Source of the DNA: Cercophora sp. LCS_1
Lineage: Eukaryota; Ascomycota; Sordariomycetes; Sordariales; Lasiosphaeriaceae
Direction: 5' to 3'
Assembly: GCA_036250225.1 (NCBI GenBank)
Contig: JAPZLL010000057.1
Location: 62,001 to 126,000, forward strand
Length of the DNA stretch: 64,000 nt
Program-made: the position numbers and the translations under genes
Shown here: positions 10,586 through 20,046 of the stretch, one piece after another
How positions within the stretch are numbered: position 1 is the stretch's first letter
Layout of the letters: the number at the start of each line of letters is the position of its first letter
The notes under the pieces: generated by a model
What the model was told of the DNA's origin: nothing
The model's input: only the letters and a program-made list of their open reading frames with translations
Database searches by the model: none

Positions 10586-11788
10586 ATGCCCACCCCACCA
10601 ACCCTCACCATCCACATCACCAACACAACACCCACCCCAAAATACGCCTACATCACCGGCCTCACCCTGCCCAACCCCCGTTTCTGCCTCATCCAATCCG
10701 ACGGTCGAACCCCCTACCTCCCGCCCTCACCCCCGAAAATCCTCCAACCCCTCACAACCCCGTGCGCCATCCCCCTCGGTCCGCCCGGGACCTCAACCCC
10801 GGTCACAATCCCCCGTCTAGCAGGCGGCCGCATCTGGATCTCCTCCCATCGCGAACTCACTTTTCTCCTCAACCCCGGCGGACCCAATGGCGGCGCAGCC
10901 CTCGTCGAGCCATCGGTGCTCAACCCAACCGATCCAAACGCGGACGTCGACTTTTCGTTCTGCGAATTCACCTACAACGAGCACCAGCTCTTCGCCAACA
11001 TCAGCTACGTCGATTTCGTCGGACGCATCCCCATCTCTTTGACCCTCCAGACCGCCGCCGGCCATGTCCAGCACGTGAGCGGCATGCCCGAAGACGGGCT
11101 CGACCGCGTCGCTTCGCTTCTCAGGGAACAGAGTGCCAAAGACAAGATGCCCTGGGATAAACTCATCGTCCACGGTAAAGACGGGGGGGTTCTTCGCATA
11201 CTGAGTCCTACGCACGGCAACGCGGTTGGCGCAAAGTTTGATGGGTATTTTGAGCCGTTGGTTGAAAAGGCATGGGCGCGGTATCGCGAGGAGGGGCGTC
11301 ATGGAATACACCTCTTTCATCGGACTCCTGCAGGAGCAAAACTGAAAATCAACACGCAAGCGGGGATGGGTGTCGTCAGCGGCTGTGTTGAAAACAACGG
11401 AGAACTGGTCATAGGCGGGGAAAAGTTCTGCAAGCCCACGACGGCCGATATCTTTGGGTGTAACAGCGGGCCGTTTGCCACGGGACCGAATCCCACAAGG
11501 AATGCCATTATCCCGAGGCTGGCGGCGGCGTTTCAGCGAAGTTGTATTGTTGATTGCGAGGAGCACCCATCGCATCCGGGGACGTTTTATCGGTGTGAGC
11601 CTACGAACCACTATTCGAGGGTCGTGCACCAGTGTAATCTGGATGGGAAAGGGTATGCGTTTGCGTATGATGATGTGCAGCCGGACGGTGGGGAGGATCA
11701 GTCGGGTAAGGTAAATGCTGGGGATCCGAGGGTGTTTATTGTTGCAGTTGGTGGTGGAGGGGCGTATGTTGGGGATTGCATGCCTTGA
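10586..11788 (+). CDS. Glycoside hydrolase family 64 beta-1,3-glucanase-like protein
   Basis: GH64 enzymes cut beta-1,3-glucan, releasing laminaripentaose in characterised bacterial members. In fungi they are candidates for wall remodelling or attack on other fungi. This is 400 aa from the ATG in the CAAAATGCC context; the same frame is open for 54 codons further upstream. Family signatures in order are FVGRIPISLTL, PWDKLIV, the GAKFDGYFEPLVEKAW block, DIFGCNSGPFATG, a long helix with IIPRLAAAFQRS, TNHYSRVVHQ and the C-terminal YDDVQP with a QSGKVN stretch. No N-terminal signal peptide is visible at this ATG, so it may be non-classically secreted or lack a 5' exon in this model. Confidence 0.88.
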   Translation: MPTPPTLTIHITNTTPTPKYAYITGLTLPNPRFCLIQSDGRTPYLPPSPPKILQPLTTPCAIPLGPPGTSTPVTIPRLAGGRIWISSHRELTFLLNPGGPNGGAALVEPSVLNPTDPNADVDFSFCEFTYNEHQLFANISYVDFVGRIPISLTLQTAAGHVQHVSGMPEDGLDRVASLLREQSAKDKMPWDKLIVHGKDGGVLRILSPTHGNAVGAKFDGYFEPLVEKAWARYREEGRHGIHLFHRTPAGAKLKINTQAGMGVVSGCVENNGELVIGGEKFCKPTTADIFGCNSGPFATGPNPTRNAIIPRLAAAFQRSCIVDCEEHPSHPGTFYRCEPTNHYSRVVHQCNLDGKGYAFAYDDVQPDGGEDQSGKVNAGDPRVFIVAVGGGGAYVGDCMP

Positions 11789-12834
11789 TATGACACTTTG
11801 TGGGATGACGTAGTGGTGGGACGAATAGGCAGTAGCTTCGATGAGCCGACTTTGAGGTTCATTCCTTGCCTCGAGACTTCATGGGGCGACGCGACTCAAG
11901 CCAACTGTTACTGCGTTTCAGTCTGCCGTTTTTCAGAGAGGCGTCAAAAGTTATCAACTGGGCCGTTAAGGAGTTTTGACGTACGCTCGACTGAATAACT
12001 TTGATGCTACATCACCCAGGCAGCGAAAGTCAAAGGGGTATCTATCCATTAGAAAAACGACCTGTTGGACCTGGACGCAGGTGCCAGCGGAATCGAAATG
12101 TTCTTTCTCACCGTTGCTGACACGCACATGGCGACGAGTTTTGCCATCACCATCGCCGTGGCCGTCAAATGGAATGATATTTCCATCTACTCGCTGTGGG
12201 TGGCGTGGACGATGGCTATCTTGTCGCTGATTGTCCGCGTGGGCGCGATCCACTGTTGTCCTAGGTAGGTAGTCCGGACTGTTATCGGGCTGTGTATCGG
12301 CTGACAGGGAGGGCTGGAAACACAGGACATCTCGAGCGAAGCAATCGATTCACCATCCTGAGGATCACGCTCGTCCTCCTCATCCTCATGGGCACAACGC
12401 GGTCTACGCCCTCACAAGCGCATGGCAGGTCGCACTCAAAAAAAAAAAAAAAAACCTAGCAAAATGGGTTTCCCCTGCAGCACTTTGAAGAGCAGTTTCA
12501 TTAGCCGCTGAATTCGGGGAGAAGCGCGCAAAGTGGTTGTTTCAGCCATTGTTTGCATAGGGGCAACGCCACCTTGAGTCCAGACCTGACATTGCATTCT
12601 TCCATTCGCCAGCATCGCGACGGGGCGCATATTCGGAAACGCTAGCTGCCACATTCCAAACTAATGTTTCTCAGCCGCAACTTGGCACTCGGACGGAAAT
12701 GAAGTCTTCTCCATTCTCATAAATGCTGTGGATGCTTCCTCCTTGACAGTTCGTTCATTTCTCTTGGTACCAGTCGTCCAAGAGCACCGTGCAAATACAT
12801 CCCGCGCCACGAACACGCAGTTGGGTCAGCGACC
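11789..12834. other. Intergenic 11.8-12.8 kb with a membrane-protein fragment
   Basis: No intact gene is present. It contains a short fragment listed separately (about 12000-12420) and an A-run at 12438-12455. The rest looks like the promoter of the Gln/Pro-rich gene. Confidence 0.5.
12030..12420 (+). pseudogene. Fragment of a fungal multi-pass membrane protein
   Basis: The plus-strand frame from 12065 reads GASGIEMFFLTVADTHMATS followed by a hydrophobic helix, DISIYSLWVAWTMAILS and a second helix. A common but uncharacterised family of fungal membrane proteins has the pattern 'ISDtQL-x-tGLAI-x-IA ... ISxYHFxVVxxLAWxSS', and the fragment matches it in type. It stops at 12268; hydrophobic coding resumes in another frame (ITLVLLILMGTT near 12360). 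No ATG-led intact ORF exists. I infer a decayed copy; the family match is from memory. Confidence 0.4.
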
Positions 12835-14892
12835 ATGTCATACCATAACGGGCAGTCGTTTCATGGCAGCCAAGGTCCGCCACAGCCAGCTCCAAATGGC
12901 TACGTGACCTACCAACCGCCCGCCCAATACGACTTCCAGCAACAGCCATACAGTGCACCAGCTCAGAATGTCCACGCTCTCGGTCAATCAATGGCGAACA
13001 TGAGCATTGCCGATGCACGCCACCCGTCGTTTCCTCTCCAGCCGGTCGGGGGGCAAACGCAGCCCCCGGCGTCTGGTCTCGGAGGTGCACCTACGACGCC
13101 AGCAGCAAGTCCCTATCAGTACCCCCAACAGCAGCAGCAAATCTACCAGCATCCTCACCAACAGTATCATGCATACATTGCTGGTGCCCCGGTCCATGTT
13201 TCCGCAGCGCCATCAGCTGGCTGGCCAGCTCAGATGGCACCTCCGCAACCCTTCCATGCGCAGACACCTCCGGGCATGCCGTCAGCTGGCTTCCAAAACC
13301 CTTCTCCCCAACCTCCTCATCAGCCAGCTCCTCCACCCTCCACTGAAGGTCCCGGTTTTGTGTCGGCCGAACCGAGCCAGGGCCAACAACAGCAACAACA
13401 GCAGCAGCAGCAGCAGCAGCAACAACCGCATCAGCACCCCCAGGCTGCTCCTCTGCAACAAACCCAACAGCCCCAACAGCCCCAACAGCCTCCGTGGCAA
13501 AATTCGCAGCAGCAGCCAACAAGCCCGAACTACTTCCCTGCACCGCCGCCAGCAGCACCAGGGCCAAACTTTGTTGCTAGCCCTCCTGTGGCCCCTCGGC
13601 CAGCTGGCCAGACTCTTGAGGGGCTCGCCAGCTCCATCTTGAGCAAGGAAACACGCGACACGGTCAATAAGTGGAGCAACAAGACGGCAAAGAAGTTGGG
13701 TGACGCCCTGAAGAGCGCGACATCGAGTGCTCCGTCAGCGCCAGCGGCGGACAATACGAAACCGAACCAGCAGGCGCCAACATCGGGGTATCAGCATGCC
13801 CAGACTTGGCCGGCTACCAGCGCTCCCGGAATGGTTGGCAATAGCGGGCCGGGCTTGCCAGGCCCCATCACGCCAAACGTGGGCTGGCACGGCGGACATG
13901 CTCAACAAGGGAGCCCTCAACAGCCCCTGGGTGGAATGCAACAGCAGCAACAGCAGCAGCAGCAACAGAAACAGCAACTTGGCATTCCTTCTGGTTATCC
14001 GCATGGAAATTGGCAACACCCGTCTCCTCTTTCCTGGAGCGCAGGTCAACCTCAGCCTCAGGGACCTCAGACTCCCTCCATTCCGTCGCAAGGACAAGGG
14101 CAACGGCAAGGACCTCTTCCTCCTCCACAACAGCCACAGCCACCACAGCAACAGCCTTACCCAGGCAGCATAAGCCCTCCAGGCTATGCTGCTAGCACCT
14201 CCGCCTATGGCCCTATCCCCACAGGACACGCATCCCAACACAGCGGGGGGAGAGGGGGGATGATGATGATGATGCAGGGCCAGGGCCAGGGACGCGGCAG
14301 AGGTGGCCGAGGTCCCGGCGCGCGGGGTGGAATGGCAGCCCCATCTATGGGTACCACGCCGAAGACCCCTGGTGTTGGTGGTCCCAAGAAGGCGAAGAGC
14401 GGCGGCGGGATGGGAAAACTGCTGGGTGGGATCGCCACGGGGACTGCGGTGGGTGTGGGAGTGAGAGTTCTCATGATGGGTTTGACAGGGGAGGATTGCG
14501 GTGATATAGGGGGTGGAGAAGATCTTAGTGCTAATACCGATTTCGGCGGCGATGCTGGTGGCGAGGCGGGTGGAGAGGATTATGCCAACTATGGGGCCCA
14601 CGACGAGACGGCTGCTGCTGGTGGTGCCTATCAGGAGTCAGCCGCCTACGACGGAAGTGCGTCCGCCTATCAAGACCCGGGCTTCGGCCAAATTCCAGAG
14701 GGCACCGGAACGTGGGGCGCAGACACGGCCGTCTACGACTACAACGCCATGGCCAACGCAGAGATGCAGCTCATGGAACAGAGCATGCAGCACCAGAACG
14801 ACATGAACGTCATGGCGCTCCAGGGAGGGGAGTCTTTCAAGGCAGCGGCGGGCGTCGGGACCACGTATGAGACCACATATACATATGTCTAG
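12835..14892 (+). CDS. Gln/Pro-rich low-complexity (prion-like) protein
   Basis: A 685-aa single-exon protein of very biased composition. The N-terminal 270 residues are rich in Gln, Pro, Tyr and Ala, with polyglutamine runs encoded by CAA/CAG near 13384-13425 and 13940-13975. A short charged segment around 265-295 (SSILSKETRDTVNKWSNKTA) may form the only stable helix. Further Pro/Gln-rich sequence follows, then an RG/GRG patch (GQGQGRGRGGRG), a hydrophobic Gly-rich stretch (GKLLGGIATGTAVGVGVRVL) and an Ala/Gly/Tyr-rich tail. Such composition suits condensate-forming or RNA-associated proteins, but I recognise no orthologue. The antisense frames are shadows of its codon bias. Confidence 0.75.
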   Translation: MSYHNGQSFHGSQGPPQPAPNGYVTYQPPAQYDFQQQPYSAPAQNVHALGQSMANMSIADARHPSFPLQPVGGQTQPPASGLGGAPTTPAASPYQYPQQQQQIYQHPHQQYHAYIAGAPVHVSAAPSAGWPAQMAPPQPFHAQTPPGMPSAGFQNPSPQPPHQPAPPPSTEGPGFVSAEPSQGQQQQQQQQQQQQQQPHQHPQAAPLQQTQQPQQPQQPPWQNSQQQPTSPNYFPAPPPAAPGPNFVASPPVAPRPAGQTLEGLASSILSKETRDTVNKWSNKTAKKLGDALKSATSSAPSAPAADNTKPNQQAPTSGYQHAQTWPATSAPGMVGNSGPGLPGPITPNVGWHGGHAQQGSPQQPLGGMQQQQQQQQQQKQQLGIPSGYPHGNWQHPSPLSWSAGQPQPQGPQTPSIPSQGQGQRQGPLPPPQQPQPPQQQPYPGSISPPGYAASTSAYGPIPTGHASQHSGGRGGMMMMMQGQGQGRGRGGRGPGARGGMAAPSMGTTPKTPGVGGPKKAKSGGGMGKLLGGIATGTAVGVGVRVLMMGLTGEDCGDIGGGEDLSANTDFGGDAGGEAGGEDYANYGAHDETAAAGGAYQESAAYDGSASAYQDPGFGQIPEGTGTWGADTAVYDYNAMANAEMQLMEQSMQHQNDMNVMALQGGESFKAAAGVGTTYETTYTYV

Positions 14893-15729
14893 AGGGCAAC
14901 TTTAGGGGTAACACAAATAAAATGACAACATCAGGTCAGAGTCTCGGCTCCGAAACCGACATCTTGAATCCGGCTGGTTAGCTTTCAGCCGTGATTACCC
15001 TCTCGCAACATCCAAAACCACCACAATGACACCCCTGACTTTGAACGAGTGTATGAGCAAAGCCAAGAGCCCGAGGACCCGATCAAACTGGGTGAGCACA
15101 GCGAATCGGCGAATCAGCGCGTCATGGCTCAACGTGCCTGGGGCGTTTTGAGCCGTCGGTTCAGCCCCAAGATCATCCGAAAACATTCCAGACCCGACGC
15201 GAGTGGTCGGACGCCAAGAACCGGTGAATAACAGAGACTGTTGTGGGTGTTACCTCAAAAGCCTACCCCTTTTCCGAAACCGGGGAAAGGAGTAACCCTA
15301 CCTCACGTACCGTACCTTATGATTGAGCCTTGGCTCTCGACGGCCCAAATATTGGCTCAGGGCTGGTAACTGGAAGGGGGGCCCAGGCGACACGGCCGCA
15401 GAATCCGGGGTAAGCCTCGGCTGGCTATTCGTCCGTCCTGCGCCGCACCCCCTTCGTATTTCGCCTCCAATTCCAGGGTCGATGTCGATGGGTAGGCGCT
15501 TTTTATAGCATCCGCAGCGATCAGCGTCGGGGTAGTATGACCGAGGGGGAACCAAGGGAAAAGAAGGCCACGGCTGATGTCACGGCTCCATTTCGCTTCA
15601 CTTATATCAAGCCTCTCTGTCCGCCCCCGTTGTATTGTACCTGCCAGTCCAGATGAGCCTCTCCAACACACTTCATTTTCCAGTCTCAAACTCACCACCA
15701 CTTCCAAACACTGATCATCATCTGGAAAA
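14893..15729. other. Intergenic 14.9-15.7 kb; promoter of the cysteine-rich secreted protein
   Basis: No gene is seen. A TATA-like TATATCAA lies at 15603-15610, about 120 bases before the ATG of the secreted cysteine-rich protein. It is followed by a CT-rich and CAC-rich leader, as in strongly expressed fungal genes. Confidence 0.5.
15603..15610 (+). promoter_or_regulatory. TATA-like element of the cysteine-rich secreted protein gene
   Basis: TATATCAA about 120 bases upstream of the start codon at 15730, a usual spacing for a TATA box with a short leader. This is a sequence match only. Confidence 0.35.
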
Positions 15730-16125
15730 ATGACGCGCATCCACACCCTACTCTTCGCCGTCGCAGCCATGGCTGCTGCCGCTGTCTTCGCCAACCCTGT
15801 CAACAATGAGCTGGACAACCGCCAACTGGGCGGCTGCGCAGTCATTTTTTGCCCGCCCGACACCACCTGCCAAACCATCGACGGCAAATCCCAATGCGTC
15901 CCCAATTCCCAAGTCTGCGGCCCCGTCATCTGCGAGAAGGGTCTCCAATGCTGCAACGCGAGCTGCGGCGTGTGCACCAAGCCCGGGCAGGGCTGCACGC
16001 AGCAAGCGTGCGGACCGCCGTGCGGGAAGGCTGGGTTGTGTGCCTGGGGGGAGGTGTGTTGTAATGAGAGCTGTGGGTATTGTAGGAAGCCGGGGGAGGG
16101 GTGTACCATGGAGTTTTGTGTGTAG
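15730..16125 (+). CDS. Small secreted cysteine-rich protein with duplicated Cys module (candidate effector)
   Basis: 131 aa, with a clear signal peptide (about residues 1-21, hydrophobic core LLFAVAAMAAAAVFA) and 20 cysteines in the mature chain. The C-terminal two thirds consist of two 27-residue modules with identical spacing: C-x5-CC-N-x-SCG-x-C-x-KPG-x-GCT-x3-C, at about residues 69-95 and 105-131. A separate N-terminal group of Cys precedes them. Size, signal peptide and disulfide density fit a fungal effector, adhesin-like or antimicrobial protein, but I recognise no named family. The last residue of module 2 is next to the stop, so the protein is essentially all cystine-rich fold. Single exon. 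Confidence 0.85.
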   Translation: MTRIHTLLFAVAAMAAAAVFANPVNNELDNRQLGGCAVIFCPPDTTCQTIDGKSQCVPNSQVCGPVICEKGLQCCNASCGVCTKPGQGCTQQACGPPCGKAGLCAWGEVCCNESCGYCRKPGEGCTMEFCV

Positions 16126-16409
16126 CCATTGGAAGAAGATGGAATAGAAAAAAGGGGATGGGGTGTTTGTTGATGAGGGAGGAAAAAAGGAAAGGAAAAA
16201 AGTCGTTTGTTCGGTTTCTTGAATCACAGTCTCTTCTGGTGGCCGCTGTTTTATCTATTACTGCAGCTTGATACCATCCAAATTCTATTCGATATCTGTT
16301 TCTTTCGCATCTTGAGTATTCGGCAATGCACCCTGTGTTGGAGGTGGCCCGACCAGAGGGATAGTTAGGTACGAACGGACAATTCACAAAACAAAAACCC
16401 TGGTTAATT

Positions 16410-16735
16410 CAACCAAACTCCGCCGTCCTCGAGCTCGGACGCGGCACGGGCGGCACGGCAAACCCCCCTCGCCCTCCCAGCGTCACCTCGTATTGTGCCT
16501 TGCCACTGACATCTCCACGGGCATGATCAACATTGACAAGGCCAAGGCTGATGCCGATGCTCCGGGGCTGGAATTCCGCGTTGGGGCGGCTGAGACCTTG
16601 GTTGAAGACAGTCGGGGGACGTTCAACACAGCGGCGGTATTCAACTAATACCTGCATCTCGTTCTTGATAAGCCGCTGACGCTGCGCAACATCTACGCGT
16701 TGCTTGCGCCGGTAGGGAATGTTGTCGCCCGAAGT
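16410..16735 (+). pseudogene. Remnant of a class I SAM-dependent methyltransferase
   Basis: The plus strand encodes methyltransferase blocks broken across frames. AVLELGRGTGGTA (16422-16460) resembles motif I, with Arg where Cys/Gly is usual. A frame change follows, giving ATDISTGMINIDKAKADADA and then LEFRVGAAETL (16505-16600), the post-motif I region and the acidic-loop region typical of trans-aconitate-methyltransferase-like enzymes. A TAA at 16646-16648 interrupts the frame before LDKPLTLRNIYALLAPVGNVV. There is one frameshift, one stop, and the N- and C-termini are missing. It abuts the Gag-like ORF, so a retroelement insertion may have truncated it. Confidence 0.65.
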
Positions 16736-16750
16736 AGGGTAGCGATGCCC

Positions 16751-17563
16751 TCATTCCAGCACGGTTTCGGCGTAGTGTAGGATATCTTTCAGCTTCTTCC
16801 CACCGTAGTAGTCTTCTTCTGCCTTCATGGCGGCGATGGCGCAGTAGCCGGCGTTGTAGTTGGAAGCTGCGTCAAGAAAGTGGCGAATTCCTCGAATACC
16901 GGCGACTTCTTCTGGAGCGACGAGCTTGACAGTGTTGTAGGCGGCGGTCCAGCTGGCAAACCACGCTTCTTGGCCAATTGAGCGGCCGGCTTGAGAAAGA
17001 ACAGAGTCGTATTCTTTGATGGCCTCGTCTTTTTCGTATTGCTTGTCAACGGCGGCGTATCGATAGAGGTGGCTCACAATATCGTGAAGGGAGGCGCCAG
17101 AGTCAACGCCGGCGTAGATTGTTCTCTCAACGTGGCTGCTGATCCATTTGATCACCTTGTTGATATTGGCTTCCTCGCGGCGATAATTTCTCTCACGATT
17201 GGCGTGATTGGTGATCATGGCTTCAAAGGCTTGCTTTTCCTGAGGGGAGGAGACCTGGTAGAATTCCTCTTCGGTGCAAGAGGTTCTCGCGGGGACCGTT
17301 CCATCGGCGGCGGCCGGCAATTGCGTGAGGTTGGCTTTGGTTGAGCCGAGGAAGTAGATGGGGTCCACGTGTTGGTGAGGCGGTGTGAGTGCCGGTGGCG
17401 ATCCATCTTTGGTCAAGTTACCCATATTGGCGTGGCGGCCGGCGTTGTTGGTCCGTAGAACCCACATCAAGGCGTTGGACCAGCGAGTCCAATCCTTTCT
17501 ATCACGAAAGAATTCGTCCGTGAGAGCGATACGGTCGTTGTTGACGGTGTTCTTGGGGGCCAT
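16751..17563 (-). mobile_element. Orphan Ty1/copia Gag-like ORF
   Basis: 270 aa from the ATG at 17563 (MAPKNTVNND); the frame stays open for 71 more codons upstream. It has the style of a copia Gag: an N-terminal W-x-x-W block (DRKDWTRWSNALMWVLRTN), a central helical region (INKVIKWISSHVERTI, SLHDIVSHLYRYAAVDKQYE), then W-x(3)-W and a helical C-terminus. No zinc knuckle, protease, integrase or reverse transcriptase follows: the stop is at 16751-16753 and methyltransferase debris comes next. It is either a retroelement remnant with an intact gag or a captured gag. Identification is by pattern, not search. Confidence 0.55.
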
Positions 17564-17887
17564 CTTGAAAGGGTCGGCGCGCGGCGGCCGCGTTGTTACG
17601 TGAGGCGTGGGGTAAAGAAACGTCTGGCGGAGGTAAAGCCGTGGCAGTTCGGCCAGTGGAAGGACGGTTTGGTCAGGGGGGGCCGGGGAGGAAAGGCTGT
17701 TGCCGTGGGGACGGGTGTGTTTGTTGATCTTGCTGGCTTGCACCGAGGGCGAAAGTGAGGTTATCGCGAGATCCAAAGAGCCTGTAGATTGCGGGAAGTA
17801 GGCGACGAACAGTGGAAACGACAGCTGGCTGATGGCGATGGTTACAATCAGAGCCCCGGGCTCATGACTGTTGCACGGCCGTAATCA

Positions 17888-18210
17888 AGGCTGGAAATCT
17901 AGTGCAAGGCGAAGAATTGATACGATAGAAAGGAGGCCATCAACAGTGTGTAATTGTCCGAAGAAAAGAAAGAAAGAAAGAATCTATCGTTGGGCCTCCG
18001 GGGCCGGTAATATACATGGTGGTTTCTGTGGTAACGGCCCGTGTCGTATCCCTGAATGCCTTCACACACGTAGGCGGCCCGAATGGCCATGCCAGTACTG
18101 AAACAGCTAGGTTCTTTCTTTCTTTCTTTCTTTTCTTCAGACAATTACACACCGTTGATGGCCTCCTTTCTATCGTATCAATTCTTCGCCTTGCACTAGA
18201 TTTCCAGCCT
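17888..18210. mobile_element. Foldback element with ~95-bp terminal inverted repeats
   Basis: The left arm (17888-17982) and the right arm (18112-18210) are reverse complements over about 95 bases, differing by only two transitions plus one extra GAAA unit. Each arm starts AGGCTGGAAATCTAGTGC and ends in a GAAA microsatellite. The about 130-base centre has no coding potential. The structure is that of a MITE or foldback element, non-autonomous and non-coding. Exact target-site duplications are not evident. Confidence 0.8.
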
Positions 18211-18269
18211 CTTTTCATGTTGCATTCGGGGTTGCAGGACATCTCTGCTACCTAGGCAGCGTGCCTACC

Positions 18270-18585
18270 AGGTGCCTATACGAACTATTGACAATCCAAT
18301 GTCTTATTTACACACCATTTTACAGCTCCCCATTCCCATTGTAATAGGCACCGAGATATTGAAAAACTCTACGTCTGGAATGATAAGCCCGATGCGTGAT
18401 CGAAAGGTACCTATGCAAATTAATTATCAGAAGCGAAATGTCTTGTTCCCAATGACGTAGAGTGATGAAAGCCGAGGCATCAAAATTAAATGTCAATGCT
18501 TGCAGCATTCAAACCCATGTGTGCTCGATAGGTGCCTATCCTAGCCATCCACCGCCCAATGCCGTATTTACGCGCCATCCTGCAT
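18270..18585. repeat. Diverged duplicate of the F-box gene's 3' end
   Basis: The 56-base blocks 18270-18325 and 18530-18585 align without gaps from AGGTGCCTAT through TATTTAC. Block two covers the stop codon of the F-box gene. The upstream copy has A or T at many sites where the gene copy has G or C, and the majority of differences are transitions. This suggests a partial duplicate altered by RIP-like C-to-T change. Confidence 0.5.
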
Positions 18586-20046
18586 ATCCTCATCGTCATC
18601 ATCGTCATCATCATCGTCATTGCCATCGTCGTCATCCTCGTCGCCATCCCCATCCCCATCATCCTCATCACTGTCATCCTCCTCATCGTCTTCACCATCA
18701 TCCGCATCATCTAGCTGCCTCGGCCAATCCGCTGACATGGAAGCTCGAATTTTCTGGACGCACTCGGCTGTTGAGGTGCCCGTAAACACTCCATTGTCAT
18801 TTTTTGGCAGTCCGGCGGAATCTGTAAACTCCACAGCGGTGTCATATCTGCCCGCGCCCGCCTGCACCACAAAACGCAGTGAGGAAAGGTTGAATTCGCG
18901 AATATCCACTGCCATGGCGCGCAAGCTCTTGAAGAAGGTGATGAACGGCGATGTCCTAGTCTCCAGCTCCTCTTCCGTAATAGGCAACTGAACACGACGG
19001 AGGCTGACGGTTTGGAGAGTGGAGCTGTGCTTGCTGATGATTGACAGTAGTGTTTGCGGCCGGGTATTTCCCTTGACTCCGCCCAGATCGATGCGCTCCA
19101 GCTTGTCGAATCGAATCGAATCTTGCCTGCTCAGCCATGATAGCAAGGGACCCTCACTGACGATCCAGTCGAAGTTCAACCGCAGCCACTTGATATTGGG
19201 GCACGAAGCCAAGAAGTTGTAGATAAAGGGCTCACCCAGCGGTTGCGTTCCTTGGGTGACACCAATACCTGGCGAGAGCACGAGATGCAGTGTTTCCAGG
19301 GATTCGAGCACCGGAACGAGGGAAGGAACCCGATTCAAAACCATGAAGCCTTCGTCTGCGATTCCCCAATGCCCTCGGGTATTGATCTCGATACTTTTTG
19401 GACGCGCCCCAGCTGTGGCAAGCGCGGCAAGAACGACCCGGAACAGAGCAGTTGGCGAATTGCGGCTGGGAACAGCTCCAGATCGGCCGACGAGTGTGGC
19501 GTTCGTCAGGCCCTCCAAGGTTCGAGCCCCATAACTGCGCCAAGACCCGCCATCACGCCTGCGAGTGTGCGAGTTGAAGTCGCGGATGTCGACGATTTGC
19601 GGATTCAGATTGCGAAAGGCTTCGACGAGCATATTGTAGAGCGCACCTGTGTCCCACAATTCATCGTTGTCGGCCACGGCGAGGCGGCATTGCCTGAGCT
19701 GCTCGTCGGTGCGAAAGCCGCTATTGATCAACTGATAAACCGGTGTCTGCAGGTTGTCGGTCGAGACGAGGATGTGCTTGAGATATTGCGAGAGAGCTTG
19801 GTGTTGCGAGATATTGACCAGCGCCTGGACACTCGTGGTGTAGGCCATAAACTGCTTCTTCCGGAAGAACTCGTGTGCGAAGCTGTTGAAAAGTGTTCTC
19901 TCGATGCGCCTGCACGTTAGGCGGACGTTTCCGAGCTCCTTGGTCTTGAGGGTGGCCATAATTCTAATAAGCAACTCGGCCGGCACTTGGGCGAGGAAGC
20001 TGCCAGTTTGTGGGTTGACCGAATCAGACTGCGTGCCGTCCGCCAT
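18568..20046 (-). CDS. F-box protein with very acidic C-terminus
   Basis: About 492 aa from the ATG at 20046 (MADGTQSDSV); the frame is open 28 codons further upstream. An F-box-like N-terminus (LAQVPAELLIRIMATLKTKELGNVRLTCRRIERTLF; described, not searched) would bind Skp1 and bring substrates to an SCF ubiquitin ligase. The middle is leucine-rich and repeat-like (LESLETLHLVLS, IKWLRLNFDWI, KLERIDLGGV, LQTVSLRRVQL), the usual substrate-recognition region. The last about 55 residues are almost all Asp/Glu, encoded by a CATC-type microsatellite (18595-18715), and end EDMQDGA. No substrate can be predicted. The repeat tract probably varies in length between strains. Confidence 0.78.
   Translation of the reverse strand: MADGTQSDSVNPQTGSFLAQVPAELLIRIMATLKTKELGNVRLTCRRIERTLFNSFAHEFFRKKQFMAYTTSVQALVNISQHQALSQYLKHILVSTDNLQTPVYQLINSGFRTDEQLRQCRLAVADNDELWDTGALYNMLVEAFRNLNPQIVDIRDFNSHTRRRDGGSWRSYGARTLEGLTNATLVGRSGAVPSRNSPTALFRVVLAALATAGARPKSIEINTRGHWGIADEGFMVLNRVPSLVPVLESLETLHLVLSPGIGVTQGTQPLGEPFIYNFLASCPNIKWLRLNFDWIVSEGPLLSWLSRQDSIRFDKLERIDLGGVKGNTRPQTLLSIISKHSSTLQTVSLRRVQLPITEEELETRTSPFITFFKSLRAMAVDIREFNLSSLRFVVQAGAGRYDTAVEFTDSAGLPKNDNGVFTGTSTAECVQKIRASMSADWPRQLDDADDGEDDEEDDSDEDDGDGDGDEDDDDGNDDDDDDDDDEDMQDGA

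Noticed and set aside
13735..14601. Minus-strand 288-codon open frame opposite the Gln/Pro-rich gene
   Set aside because: It mirrors CAG/CAA-rich coding on the plus strand and has no protein-like pattern of its own.
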